64,000 nt of DNA from Pisolithus tinctorius (taxonomy: Eukaryota > Basidiomycota > Agaricomycetes > Boletales > Pisolithaceae), in NCBI GenBank assembly GCA_024663395.1, contig JANFAH010000001.1, forward strand, positions 186,001-250,000, written 5' to 3'. Shown piece by piece: positions 34,267 through 45,583 of this stretch. Below the pieces are notes generated by a model, which was given only the letters and a program-made list of their open reading frames with translations, was not told the DNA's origin and searched no databases. A program made the position numbers and the translations under genes. Positions within the stretch are counted from its first letter, which is position 1; each line of letters opens with the position of its first letter.

Positions 34267-35921
34267 ATGCCAGATGTCAACGAGCGGCTCTGCTGCTATT
34301 TCAATGAGAATGGAAAACAATGCAGTTGCAGGATGTTTACCGCACCTGCCAACAAGAATGCACGTTATCACTGTCATGAGTGCATGCATGGTTTCAGTAA
34401 TCACCCAGAAGCACAGTTTAGCAACAAATCCCCGAAATTGACTATGGATGTAAAGGTAGAGCCTGCAACTGGCAACTGGCTTTTGGATGTGTTCCGTCAA
34501 TGGAAGACATCTCGCACCATGGAGTTGCCCAACTCCCTCCAGCATGTATGTGAAGAGGTCCTGAAAGGATTCCGTGCTGGTAGCAGTGGGACACAACGAG
34601 TTACATCAACTAACATTAAGGTGTGTTGGACCACTTCCTAAGCCAGTGTCCATACTCCAATATTGACAATCACAGAAACCTAACTCTACTGGGAAGCGGG
34701 TCCCATCTGGTAATCATGATGGGTCCCAGCAGGATGTTTTAGTTGGAACGTGGTTACTACTGATCAATGCATTGGATGAGGTATGTGCTATTGAACTAGC
34801 TCCTAACAAGTATTAATCACAGATTTACAGGCAGGTGAATTGATCCAGACAAAACCACTGTCGAGAACAGAAATGTACACAGCAGAACATCGGCAGTGTG
34901 TGCACACTGGTGCCAATGCGGCTAAATTCGCATTCCGGCGGGACTGGACTCATGACAATGTCGACAAGTACCTCAGAGAACATGTTTTCCCACGTCTGAT
35001 GGAGTATGCACTTATGCACAAGAAGGGTAAAAGTAAGGCAAGCTGTTGTTGGAAACTTGCCTTCAAGGAGAAACAACGATTCGGACTCGCAGTGACTGAG
35101 GACCTTCCAACTGGCCAGGATCTATTCTACTATCGAGGACGGTTTAAATGTGGCACAGATTCGAGCATAATTATAGGTATGAGTTATGCCTTCCACCTGT
35201 TAAACTACTAATATATCAACACAGCATTGTGCAGTCATGTCCCGGAAGAGGAATATGCGTCTTGGGGTCCAAGGAAGCATCAGGAGAGTAGTGAATTCCA
35301 GCCAGCAAAGCTTCGAGAGAGTAGCGACTCCATCCCTCCAGCAGCCTCGAGTGAAGACTCCGAAGACAAATGGACAATATTTGAATCCGTGATGCGGAAG
35401 CAAGGACACAGTCAGCACCCTGGTACGATGACCAGAACCCTGTTCTAATCACAGCTGACCTCTGAATTTTCCCCTCTGTGCAGACCAACCAAAAGGGAAA
35501 CGAGGCCGATATCAATCACTGGTAATCGAGATCGAGAGTTCAACTGACTCTACTCAGCCACCACCCAGCACCCAAGTTCCTCGCATCCATGGTGGATCCA
35601 TCAGGCCATCAACATGTAAGTCCCATTTCTTTGTTTTTGACATGTGCTCACACCACAACAGTTTTTCTCCCATCAGGTGATAGCGACTTATTGGATGTGG
35701 CTGACCTCCTGACTCAATTGAAGGGTCTCTCGGTTTCTCCACCTCCACCCACATTCGTTGGCTGGGCGCCTCTCGCCACTGCGAATCGCTATGTCTCATT
35801 GCCCCCCAGATTTTTACAGGATCTTGATCCCTTTGGATCACTGGTCAACTCCCCCCTCTTACACCCACATGTAAACCCGTGGTCACCTGATTATTTCCTT
35901 GGTGCGGCCGACTACCTTTGA
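34267..35921 (+). CDS. Cys-rich protein of unknown function, intact, next to the integrase-core gene
   Basis: Six exons: 34267-34620, 34676-34780, 34831-35176, 35225-35422, 35484-35615 and 35662-35921. All are GT-AG and phase-consistent; 464 residues, no stops. The N-terminus has a compact Cys/His cluster (LCCYFNENGKQCSCRMFT then YHCHECMHGFSNH), probably a zinc-binding module. The middle has NWLLDVFRQWKTSRTMELP, FAFRRDWTHDNVDKYLREHV, FPRLMEYAL and WKLAFKEKQRFGLAVTEDLP. The C-terminus is Ser/Pro/acid-rich with KGKRGRYQ, a possible nuclear signal. The function is not recognised. It starts 198 bp after the integrase-core gene in the same direction, so both may be genes of one element; unlike that neighbour it has not decayed. 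Confidence 0.65.
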
Positions 35922-36159
35922 TTTGGAGGTAACATGCTATTGAGTATGAATGGTCATCCACTTACATCTAACCGTAATCCACATTCATGTCTATGGAATT
36001 TTGAGGTACCACCCACATTCGTTTAATCAGCATTCATGTCAATGCAGTTACATCCTGTAATCACTTGTCCCCAGCATTAATATACCATTGATCTCAAGGC
36101 TTAGCCCTCTTCGCAAATATTGTTGTGGTTTGTTTACTCCTGTCAGTGGAGCCAGCCAC

Positions 36160-37229
36160 ATGTCCTGCTCGTCGATGCAAGTCCAATCCCTCTGCAAAAT
36201 GATGGATGACCAAACCCAAACCATGCCCATGCAACGACATCACATGTTCTACTACAAAGACAGAACCCATGTCTTCCAGGTGAGTTACCTAGCATCGTAG
36301 TAACATCTATCAGGCTGTTTACAATACATCCAGGCTCAAAGTTCACTATTCAAAGTCCATAAGAGTGTTCTCTCCGACAAATCCATTGCCTTTAAGTCTA
36401 TGTTTGCTGCACAAGACAGTACTGGACTTCCCCAAACTGATGGACACAGCGACGAAAAACCAATTATTGTGCCTGATCAGGTCTCTGACCTAGGATTTGA
36501 ACTGTTTCTGTCTGTGTGCTACAACAAGTAGGTCGATCCATATGCTGCCATTGAAAATATGCTATATATTGATGTTGTTATTTCAGATGGCACCCAGATA
36601 CTTCACAGGCATCTGAAACCACCCTTCTTCAGCTCCTTGAGCTTAGTTGCATGTATGAGTCCAAGGCCATCCGTGAACATGCCATCAAGCAACTCACCTC
36701 TCACCACTATACCATCAAACCCATCACACTGATCTCCATTGCCCTAAAATATCATATCAAGGACATCTTCTGTTACACATTCAGATGGCTCATCCCAAAG
36801 CCTATAAACGAACTCAACCATGCCGATTATGAGCTTCTTACTGTCCCTGTATGGATGACACTCCTCAGAGTCAAGGAGCGACTCGAACTCCACCGCCGTA
36901 TTGTGGCGTGTGAGCCACCACCTATGGTGCATTCACCATGTTGCCAGGACCACAAGAGGTGTGTTGATGACTGGCACCAAGTATGGTGGAATGGCATGGG
37001 CCGGTACTTGCTTGATGGTCATAGTCCTCAGCCATACAACTCTGCGGTCAAGCAATTTGAAGGTCTTAGCTATGGGAGTGTCGACCCCGAGTGTCGGAGA
37101 GTGATGCTCGCTCTTGTCAAGGAGGGGAAGGCATTTCAGCACGAAGATGATCTCATTTACTGCACAGCTCGGGGACTGGCAGAGTACTTGATCCACGAAC
37201 CCTTCTTCGGCGATGATATAGACATGTGA
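36160..37229 (+). CDS. BTB/POZ domain protein, intact
   Basis: Three exons, 36160-36279, 36334-36527 and 36587-37229; introns of 54 and 59 bp, GT-AG, phase-consistent; 318 residues. The BTB fold is seen as FYYKDRTHVFQ (exon 1), then SLFKVHKSVLSDKSIAFKSM, FELFLSVCYNK and WHPDTSQASETTLLQLLELS. Downstream is a helical region usual for this Agaricomycete family: MYESKAIREHAIKQL, LISIALKYHIKDIF, KERLELHRRIVACEPPPM, then CCQDHKRCVDDWHQVWWNGM and GRYLLDGHSPQPY. BTB domains mediate dimerisation and often recruit cullin-3 ubiquitin ligases; here the partner is unknown. The stop lies 74 bp from the right inverted repeat of the 20.8-kb element, so the gene is probably cargo. The upstream in-frame Met choice is uncertain. 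Confidence 0.8.
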
Positions 37230-37302
37230 TCCTACAGTTGTACATCTAGTGTCGTGGCCATCCACCCAAAAAATCACAGGCCGTATATATTTAAAGTATT
37301 GA

Positions 37303-37389
37303 TGACTGCAAAAGTTGCGGGTCACTGTCTTTAAGTTGCGCAATCACCCGATTTATTTTGTTTGTTAATGTTACAGATGCAGCGTCATA
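37303..37389 (-). repeat. Right terminal inverted repeat of the 20.8-kb element
   Basis: The reverse complement begins TATGACGCTGCATC and matches 16588-16695 apart from small indels and a 19-base block absent here. It is followed outside by GAAGTG (37390-37395). Confidence 0.65.
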
Positions 37390-37395
37390 GAAGTG

Positions 37396-38385
37396 AGCAT
37401 CAGCAGTCACAAGATCTATAGGTTATCGTTATTATCAAACCTGTCGGAGTAGCAATGTATCATTTTGGGGCCATAAATCGGCATCACTTTGGCAGCTCCA
37501 TCAACTGTTTTAATTTCTATCAGAAATTTCTATGTACATGGTCCCCCACCTGATCATGCAATTTTTTTAATTACATTTTTAGACATGTGGTTGTGTAGGT
37601 CTGAGACGGGGGCGTTTTGATTTTGTAACTCCGGTCAAACGATGGTGGCTAACATGTGCATGGGCAGAAAAATCACCTTCTCCCTCAGCCGTGGGAAACG
37701 TGTCCAACACTAAGAGTTCACTGACTACTTAGGTTCCCAGAGAATGAGAGGGTGATGTTGAAGAGGTCATGATCTTACTGACGAGAAATTTTTTTTCTCG
37801 TCCTGATGACCATTAGTGTTCAATACGCGACGTAACAGAAGGCGTTGGCTTCTGTGTAATTTCGGAGAGCCTACATGAAAAACGCTGATTGACATTCGAA
37901 GCTAACGCCTGGTCATCACGAAGGAGGAATGTGACCAGTTCCCCGGACATCATGAACTTTCTCAACAAAGAGCCCGAGGGACCTCCGCACGGATGGATAT
38001 TACTCATGAAAATGGGTTTAAAAACGCACAGAAATATATGACAATGCAGTCGTGCGTGTTGATGGCGGTTTAATGCTCGGTGCGGTAGTGGCTGCTGAAG
38101 CAGTACTGAAGTCAAGATTAGTGGAGGCTTGATCCCAAATGTGGAGAAGAAGGTTTTCCACAGCTGAAGCCCATCTGCGGGCGACTATGTAGTTCTGAGG
38201 CTATCCTCTGAGGGTTGACGGAGTTTGGAATGTTATTGGCTGTTCTGCGTGCACAAGATTGGATGAAGGTATAGCACATTCTCTGGTTCAGGATTGCAGT
38301 GAAGCTGTCACACTCTGCGTCGTGAGTTCAGTGGTGGAAGAGATTGCGTAGACACATGCGGCGGGGGCACATAGTGTAGTCACAC
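37396..38385. other. Intergenic, no gene seen
   Basis: Lies between the right end of the 20.8-kb element and the palindrome. Only short frames without recognisable motifs. Confidence 0.5.
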
Positions 38386-39517
38386 TTAGTCACAACACAT
38401 GGGCAGCCTGTGCGCCAAAACACCAACACTTATATACACCCCGAGACGGGCCCGCCTAAATAGATTAGCCAGTACACATGGACAGGCCCGAGGGACTAAA
38501 GTGTGAGCAACATATGTATGGGCCCGTAAGTGCATTACCACAACATATGGGAGGGCCCATGGTGGGTAAGGATGTTGAAACATTTAGACGGGCCCGTGAC
38601 CAATTAAGAATACTGAGCTGCTATAAGATGTGGGTGGGCCTGTCCTGGTAGGTTACACCCCTGTCACAACATCAAGGCGGGCCTGCCTATCATAACATGG
38701 AGAGGGTCACAACATAAGGACGGGCCTGGGAGGAATATCATTTATGGTGTTGCAACATATAAATGGGCCCGTTCATCATAAGCCATACCCCTGTCACAAC
38801 ATATGGACGGGCCTGTCAATAGCAAGATGTACCGCTGTTGAAACATAAAGACGGGCCCGTCATTAATATCATTTAATAGAGTCACAACATATGGGCGGGC
38901 CTGGCCCCAGTAAGATGTACCCTGTCAAAACATAAAGACGGGCCCGTCATTAATATCATTTAATAGAGTCACAACATAAGGGCGGGCCCTTCAGTAGTAT
39001 TATTTATATTGTTGCAACATATGGACAGGCCTGTCCACAGTAAGATGTACCTCTGATGAAACATAAAGACGGGCCCTTCAGTAGTATTATTTATATTGTC
39101 ACAACATATGGGTGGGCCTGGCCCCAGTAAGATGTACCCTGTCAAAACATAAAGACGGGCCCATCACTAGTATCATTGAATAGAGTCACAACATATGGAC
39201 AGGCCTGTCCACAGTAAGATGTACCTCTGACGAAACATGAAGACGGGCCCATCAGTAATCTCATGTATAGCATCACGACATATGGACAGGCCCTTCAGTA
39301 GTATAATTTATATTGTCACAACATATGGACAGGCCCGTCCACAGTAAGATGTACCTCGGATGAAACATAAAGACGGGCCCATCAGTAATCTCATGTATAG
39401 CATCACAACATATGGACGGGCCCTTCAGTAGTATTATTTATATTATCACAGCATATGGGCAGGCCCAGCCCCAGTAAGATGTACCCTGTTGAAACATAAA
39501 GACGGGCCCGTCACTAA
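38386..39517 (+). repeat. Left arm outer array of about 45-50 bp GGGCCC-containing repeats
   Basis: Degenerate repeats of the form CACAACATA(T/A)(G/A)G(A/G)C(G/A)GGCC(C/T)G, alternating with AAACATAAAGACGGGCCCGTC-type versions (20-base core written in part). Two half units make a period of about 97 bp with AGTAAGATGTACC between. Many copies contain the self-complementary 12-mer GACGGGCCCGTC. Confidence 0.75.
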
Positions 39518-41700
39518 TGGATGTGGTATCCCTGGCACCCACTGAACAGCGGCTTTCAATGGACACCATGCTGGCATGAATTGGAGATGATTTGAGTGAC
39601 CCAGATCTCACAAGCTGCAGTCTGGATGTATTTGGCATTAATTGGACTATTGCCAGCCATCCGCCCATCCACATTGAGCGGATGTGGCATCCCCAGCACC
39701 CCCTCAATATTGGCTTGCCATGGACACCATTCTGGCATGGATTGGAGCTAATTTGAGTGACCCAGACCTCACAAGCTGCACCCTTGGGGTATTTAGCATT
39801 AATCAGACTATTGCCAGCCATCCGCCCATCTGTATTGAGCGGATGCAGCATCCCTGGCACCTGCTCAACAGTGGCTTTCCATGGAAACCATTCTGGCATG
39901 AATTGGAGCTGATTTGAGTGACCCAGATCTCACAAGCTGCACCCTTGGTGTATTTGGCATTAATCACACTATTGCCAGCCATCTGCTCATCTGTATTGAG
40001 CGGATGTGGTATCCCCAGCACCCGCTGAACAGCAGCTTTCCATGGACACCATTCTGGCATGAATCGGAGCTGATTTGAGTGACCCAGACCTCACAAGCTG
40101 CACCCTGGATGTATGTCCCATTAATTAGACTATTGCCAGCCTTCCGCCCATCTGTATTGAGCGGATGAGGTATCCGCAGCACCCGCTCAACAGCGGCTTT
40201 CCATGGACACCAGTCTGGCATGAATCGGAGCTGATTTGAGTGACCCAGACCTCACAAGCTGCACCCTGGATGTATGTCCCATTAATTAGACTATTGCCAG
40301 CCTTCTGCCCATCTGTATTGAGCGGATGAGGTATCCTCAGCACCCGCTCAACAGCAGCTTTGCATGGACACCAGTCTGCCATGAATTGGAGCTGATTTGA
40401 GTGACCCAGATCTCACAAGCTGCACCCTTGGTGTATTTGGCATTAATCACACTATTGCCAGCCATCCGCTCATCTGTATTGAGCGGATGTGGTATCCCCA
40501 GCACCCGCTGAACAGCAGCTTTCCATGGACACCATTCTGGCATGAATCGGAGCTGATTTGAGTGACCCAGACCTCACAAGCTGCACCCTGGATGTATGTC
40601 CCATTAATTAGACTATTGCCAGCCTTCCGCCCATCTGTATTGAGCGGATGAGGTATCCGCAGCACCCGCTCAACAGCGGCTTTCCATGGACACCAGTCTG
40701 GCATGAATCGGAGCTGATTTGAGTGACCCAGACCTCACAAGCTGCACCCTGGATGTATGTCCCATTAATTAGACTATTGCCAGCCTTCTGCCCATCTGTA
40801 TTGAGCGGATGAGGTATCCTCAGCACCCGCTCAACAGCAGCTTTGCATGGACACCAGTCTGCCATGAATTGGAGCTGATTTGAGTGACCCAGATCTCACA
40901 AGCTGCACCCTTGGTGTATTTGGCATTAATCACACTATTGCCAGCCATCCGCTCATCTGTATTGAGCGGATGTGGTATCCCCAGCACCCGCTGAACAGCA
41001 GCTTTCCATGGACACCATTCTGGCATGAATCGGAGCTGATTTGAGTGACCCAGACCTCACAAGCTGCACCCTGGATGTATGTCCCATTAATTAGACTATT
41101 GCCAGCCTTCCGCCCATCTGTATTGAGCGGATGAGGTATCCGCAGCACCCGCTCAACAGCGGCTTTCCATGGACACCAGTCTGGCATGAATCGGAGCTGA
41201 TTTGAGTGACCCAGACCTCACACGCTGCACCCTGGATGTATGTCCCATTAATTAGACTATTGCCAGCCTTCCACCCATCTGTATTGAGCGGATGAGGTAT
41301 CCACAGCACCCGCTCAACAGCGGCTTTCCATGGACACCAGTCTGGCATGAATCGGAGCTGATTTGAGTGACCCAGACCTCACAAGCTGCACCCTGGATGT
41401 ATGTCCCATTAATTAGACTATTGCCAGCCTTCCACCCATCTGTATTGAGCAGATGAGGTATCCTCAGCACCCGCTCAACAGCGGCTTTCCATGGAAACCA
41501 TTCTGGCATGAATCAGAGCTGATTTGAGTGACCCAGATCTCACAAGCTCCACCCTTGGTGTATTTGGCATTAATCACACTATTGCCAGCCTTCCGCCCAT
41601 CTGTATTGAGCGGATGTGGTATCCCCAGCACCCACTGAACAGCAGCTTTCCATGGACACCATTCCCACATGAATTGCAGCTGATATCCATGACCCAGATC
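39518..41700 (-). repeat. Left arm 161-bp satellite array, about 13.5 copies
   Basis: The 161-bp period is seen from landmarks such as ATTGAGCGGATG, CATGGACACC and GACCCAGA(C/T)CTCACA repeating at 161-bp steps. A three-unit (483-bp) higher-order block occurs twice in tandem (40125-40607 and 40608-41090). Each unit happens to keep one long minus-strand frame open, which explains a series of 85-codon frames that are not genes. Confidence 0.85.
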
Positions 41701-42602
41701 ATATCTGCCCACCCCCCCTCATGCCCTTTGGAGTTTCTCCCCACAAATCCCCACAGTTTATTTTCATCACTCCTCTGAATTTTATGGAATTACATAAGCC
41801 ACAAAAAGCGCAGCCACTACTCCCAGAAACATGTCCTCATTTGGCATGTGCCTGATATCCAACATTCCCACACACTGCCCTCATTGTCCCCAGCCTCCCC
41901 TTTCTTTCTGGGCTCTGTCCCTTCACTGTAGGCATTGTATAAGATAGTTACATGTACTATAAGTCCATTAGACCATCAATGAATGCTTTTCTGCCCATCC
42001 TAATGGGCCTAAATAATTCCAATGTCTGATTGGGGCAAAACCAGAAAAAGCAATTGCTTTTTTGATATATTGGTCATATCTATCTATTTATTGTGTCCCC
42101 TTGAAGGGGCCATGTGTCCCTACAACATATCACAAGTTGATAGGCTGGGATGGCGTGCTTCAAGTGTAGTAAAACTGGCAATTATCTTAGGGGCTCAAAC
42201 AAAAAAGTGTTCGCATTTTTGATATATTTGACATGGGCACTTGAAAAAGGAACTAGCTTTGAGGATGGTTCTGTACCTACAACATATCAACGGCTCATTA
42301 TGTGGGGCAGACACCTTGAGGTGTTGTGCCATGATCTCTTCCTGCTGGTATTTAGGGGTTTCATCATGTGCTAGGCTGTTTACTGCTATTCTGACTATCT
42401 AGGCAGCACTGTAATACTGATTGGCAGTCACCACAACATTCCCAAGCTCATCCCTTCAGGGGAGAGCACTGGGGAACTGAAACAATCCTCCAGAGAGCGT
42501 GGGAAAAGGTGCAAAAAATTACGGAGACTTTCAAAACATATCAAAAACATGAAATTGCTCACCCCACACAAGGTATGACATCCAATGGATTGTAGTACTG
42601 AG
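41701..42602. repeat. Left arm inner non-repeated segment
   Basis: About 900 bp without tandem structure, matched essentially base for base in inverted orientation at 42821-43722. No coding content recognised. Confidence 0.7.
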
Positions 42603-42820
42603 TGTCCCTTGGTAATGGGATATTTATACATGTAACATATTATATTCATCAGTCATTCAAACCCAAAGATGCAAAAATTGATAAACTAGGACCTGTCATT
42701 CAATGGATACATTTGACTACTCAAGGTGTAGGAGACTAACACCAAGTCTGAAGTTCTGAGTTGTGTTATACTCAAGTGGGTCTAATATAGTCCCAGGAGG
42801 TCCTATCATATGAACAAAAT
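42603..42820. other. Palindrome spacer (218 bp)
   Basis: AT-rich, unique, non-coding; the loop of the possible giant hairpin. Confidence 0.75.
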
Positions 42821-43722
42821 CTCAGCACTACAATCCATTGGATGTCATACCTTGTGTGGGGTGAGCAATTTCATGTTTTTGATATGTTTTGAAAGTCTCC
42901 GTAATTTTTTGCACCTTTTCCCACGCTCTCTGGAGGATTGTTTCAGTTCCCCAGTGCTCTCCCCTGAAGGGATGAGCTTGGGAATGTTGTGGTGACTGCC
43001 AATCAGTATTACAGTGCTGCCTAGATAGTCAGAATAGCAGTAAACAGCCTAGCACATGATGAAACCCCTAAATACCAGCAGGAAGAGATCATGGCACAAC
43101 ACCTCAAGGTGTCTGCCCCACATAATGAGCCGTTGATATGTTGTAGGTACAGAACCATCCTCAAAGCTAGTTCCTTTTTCAAGTGCCCATGTCAAATATA
43201 TCAAAAATGCGAACACTTTTTTGTTTGAGCCCCTAAGATAATTGCCAGTTTTACTACACTTGAAGCACGCCATCCCAGCCTATCAACTTGTGATATGTTG
43301 TAGGGACACATGGCCCCTTCAAGGGGACACAATAAATAGATAGATATGACCAATATATCAAAAAAGCAATTGCTTTTTCTGGTTTTGCCCCAATCAGACA
43401 TTGGAATTATTTAGGCCCATTAGGATGGGCAGAAAAGCATTCATTGATGGTCTAATGGACTTATAGTACATGTAACTATCTTATACAATGCCTACAGTGA
43501 AGGGACAGAGCCCAGAAAGAAAGGGGAGGCTGGGGACAATGAGGGCAGTGTGTGGGAATGTTGGATATCAGGCACATGCCAAATGAGGACATGTTTCTGG
43601 GAGTAGTGGCTGCGCTTTTTGTGGCTTATGTAATTCCATAAAATTCAGAGGAGTGATGAAAATAAACTGTGGGGATTTGTGGGGAGAAACTCCAAAGGGC
43701 ATGAGGGGGGGTGGGCAGATAT
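42821..43722. repeat. Right arm inner non-repeated segment
   Basis: Inverted copy of 41701-42602. Confidence 0.7.
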
Positions 43723-45583
43723 GATCTGGGTCATGGATATCAGCTGCAATTCATGTGGGAATGGTGTCCATGGAAAGCTGCTGTTCAGTGGGTGCTGGGG
43801 ATACCACATCCGCTCAATACAGATGGGCGGAAGGCTGGCAATAGTGTGATTAATGCCAAATACACCAAGGGTGGAGCTTGTGAGATCTGGGTCACTCAAA
43901 TCAGCTCTGATTCATGCCAGAATGGTTTCCATGGAAAGCCGCTGTTGAGCGGGTGCTGAGGATACCTCATCTGCTCAATACAGATGGGTGGAAGGCTGGC
44001 AATAGTCTAATTAATGGGACATACATCCAGGGTGCAGCGTGTGAGGTCTGGGTCACTCAAATCAGCTCTGATTCATGCCCGACTGGTGTCCATGGAAAGC
44101 CGCTGTTGAGTGGGTGCTGAGGATACCTCATCCGCTCAATACAGATGGGCGGAAGGCTGGCAATAGTCTAATTAATGGGACATACATCCAGGGTGCAGCT
44201 TGTGAGGTCTGGGTCACTCAAATCAGCTCCGATTCATGCCAGACTGGTGTCCATGGAAAGCCGCTGTTGAGCGGGTGCTGTGGATACCTCATCCGCTCAA
44301 TACAGATGGGTGGAAGGCTGGCAATAGTCTAATTAATGGGACATACATCCAGGGTGCAGCTTGTGAGGTCTGGGTCACTCAAATCAGCTCCGATTCATGC
44401 CAGACTGGTGTCCATGGAAAGCCGCTGTTGAGCGGGTGCTGCGGATACCTCATCCGCTCAATACAGATGGGCGGAAGGCTGGCAATAGTCTAATTAATGG
44501 GACATACATCCAGGGTGCAGCTTGTGAGGTCTGGGTCACTCAAATCAGCTCCGATTCATGCCAGAATGGTGTCCATGGAAAGCTGCTGTTCAGCGGGTGC
44601 TGGGGATACCACATCCGCTCAATACAGATGAGCGGATGGCTGGCAATAGTGTGATTAATGCCAAATACACCAAGGGTGCAGCTTGTGAGATCTGGGTCAC
44701 TCAAATCAGCTCCAATTCATGGCAGACTGGTGTCCATGCAAAGCTGCTGTTGAGCGGGTGCTGAGGATACCTCATCCGCTCAATACAGATGGGCAGAAGG
44801 CTGGCAATAGTCTAATTAATGGGACATACATCCAGGGTGCAGCTTGTGAGGTCTGGGTCACTCAAATCAGCTCCGATTCATGCCAGACTGGTGTCCATGG
44901 AAAGCCGCTGTTGAGCGGGTGCTGCGGATACCTCATCCGCTCAATACAGATGGGCGGAAGGCTGGCAATAGTCTAATTAATGGGACATACATCCAGGGTG
45001 CAGCTTGTGAGGTCTGGGTCACTCAAATCAGCTCCGATTCATGCCAGAATGGTGTCCATGGAAAGCTGCTGTTCAGCGGGTGCTGGGGATACCACATCCG
45101 CTCAATACAGATGAGCAGATGGCTGGCAATAGTGTGATTAATGCCAAATACACCAAGGGTGCAGCTTGTGAGATCTGGGTCACTCAAATCAGCTCCAATT
45201 CATGCCAGAATGGTTTCCATGGAAAGCCACTGTTGAGCAGGTGCCAGGGATGCTGCATCCGCTCAATACAGATGGGCGGATGGCTGGCAATAGTCTGATT
45301 AATGCTAAATACCCCAAGGGTGCAGCTTGTGAGGTCTGGGTCACTCAAATTAGCTCCAATCCATGCCAGAATGGTGTCCATGGCAAGCCAATATTGAGGG
45401 GGTGCTGGGGATGCCACATCCGCTCAATGTGGATGGGCGGATGGCTGGCAATAGTCCAATTAATGCCAAATACATCCAGACTGCAGCTTGTGAGATCTGG
45501 GTCACTCAAATCATCTCCAATTCATGCCAGCATGGTGTCCATTGAAAGCCGCTGTTCAGTGGGTGCCAGGGATACCACATCCA
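43723..45583 (+). repeat. Right arm 161-bp satellite array, about 11.5 copies
   Basis: Same unit as in the left arm, inverted. It has only one copy of the 483-bp three-unit block (44397-44879) but one extra single unit near 44075-44235, giving a net deficit of 322 bp against the left arm. Confidence 0.85.

Larger units (their letters stand above)
16588..37389. mobile_element. Candidate 20.8-kb giant DNA transposon with TIRs and 6-bp target duplication
   Basis: The left end (16588-16695) and the reverse complement of the right end (37389-37303) match over their whole length. The first 23 bases, starting TATGACGCTGCATC, are identical. Later blocks GCGCAACTTAAA(A/G)ACAGTG, ACCCGCAA(T/C)TTTTGCAGTCA are shared, and the left copy has about 19 extra bases. 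GAAGTG directly abuts both outer ends (16582-16587; 37390-37395) in direct orientation, as a target-site duplication should. Inside lie a KDZ transposase, an integrase-core gene and several passengers. The alternative is two independent insertions of a small repeat in opposite orientation, but that would not predict the abutting direct repeat. Which enzyme moves it is not settled. Confidence 0.6.

Noticed and set aside
16588..37389. Search for a TET/JBP dioxygenase, which is known to accompany some KDZ elements in fungi
   Set aside because: No HxD...H dioxygenase core was recognisable in any frame of the element.
39803..45298. Series of 68-85 codon frames (pattern WCPWKAAVERVLRIPHPLN) in both palindrome arms
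   Set aside because: They are the same open frame repeated with the 161-bp satellite; 161 is not divisible by three, so no continuous protein is possible, and there are no gene signals.
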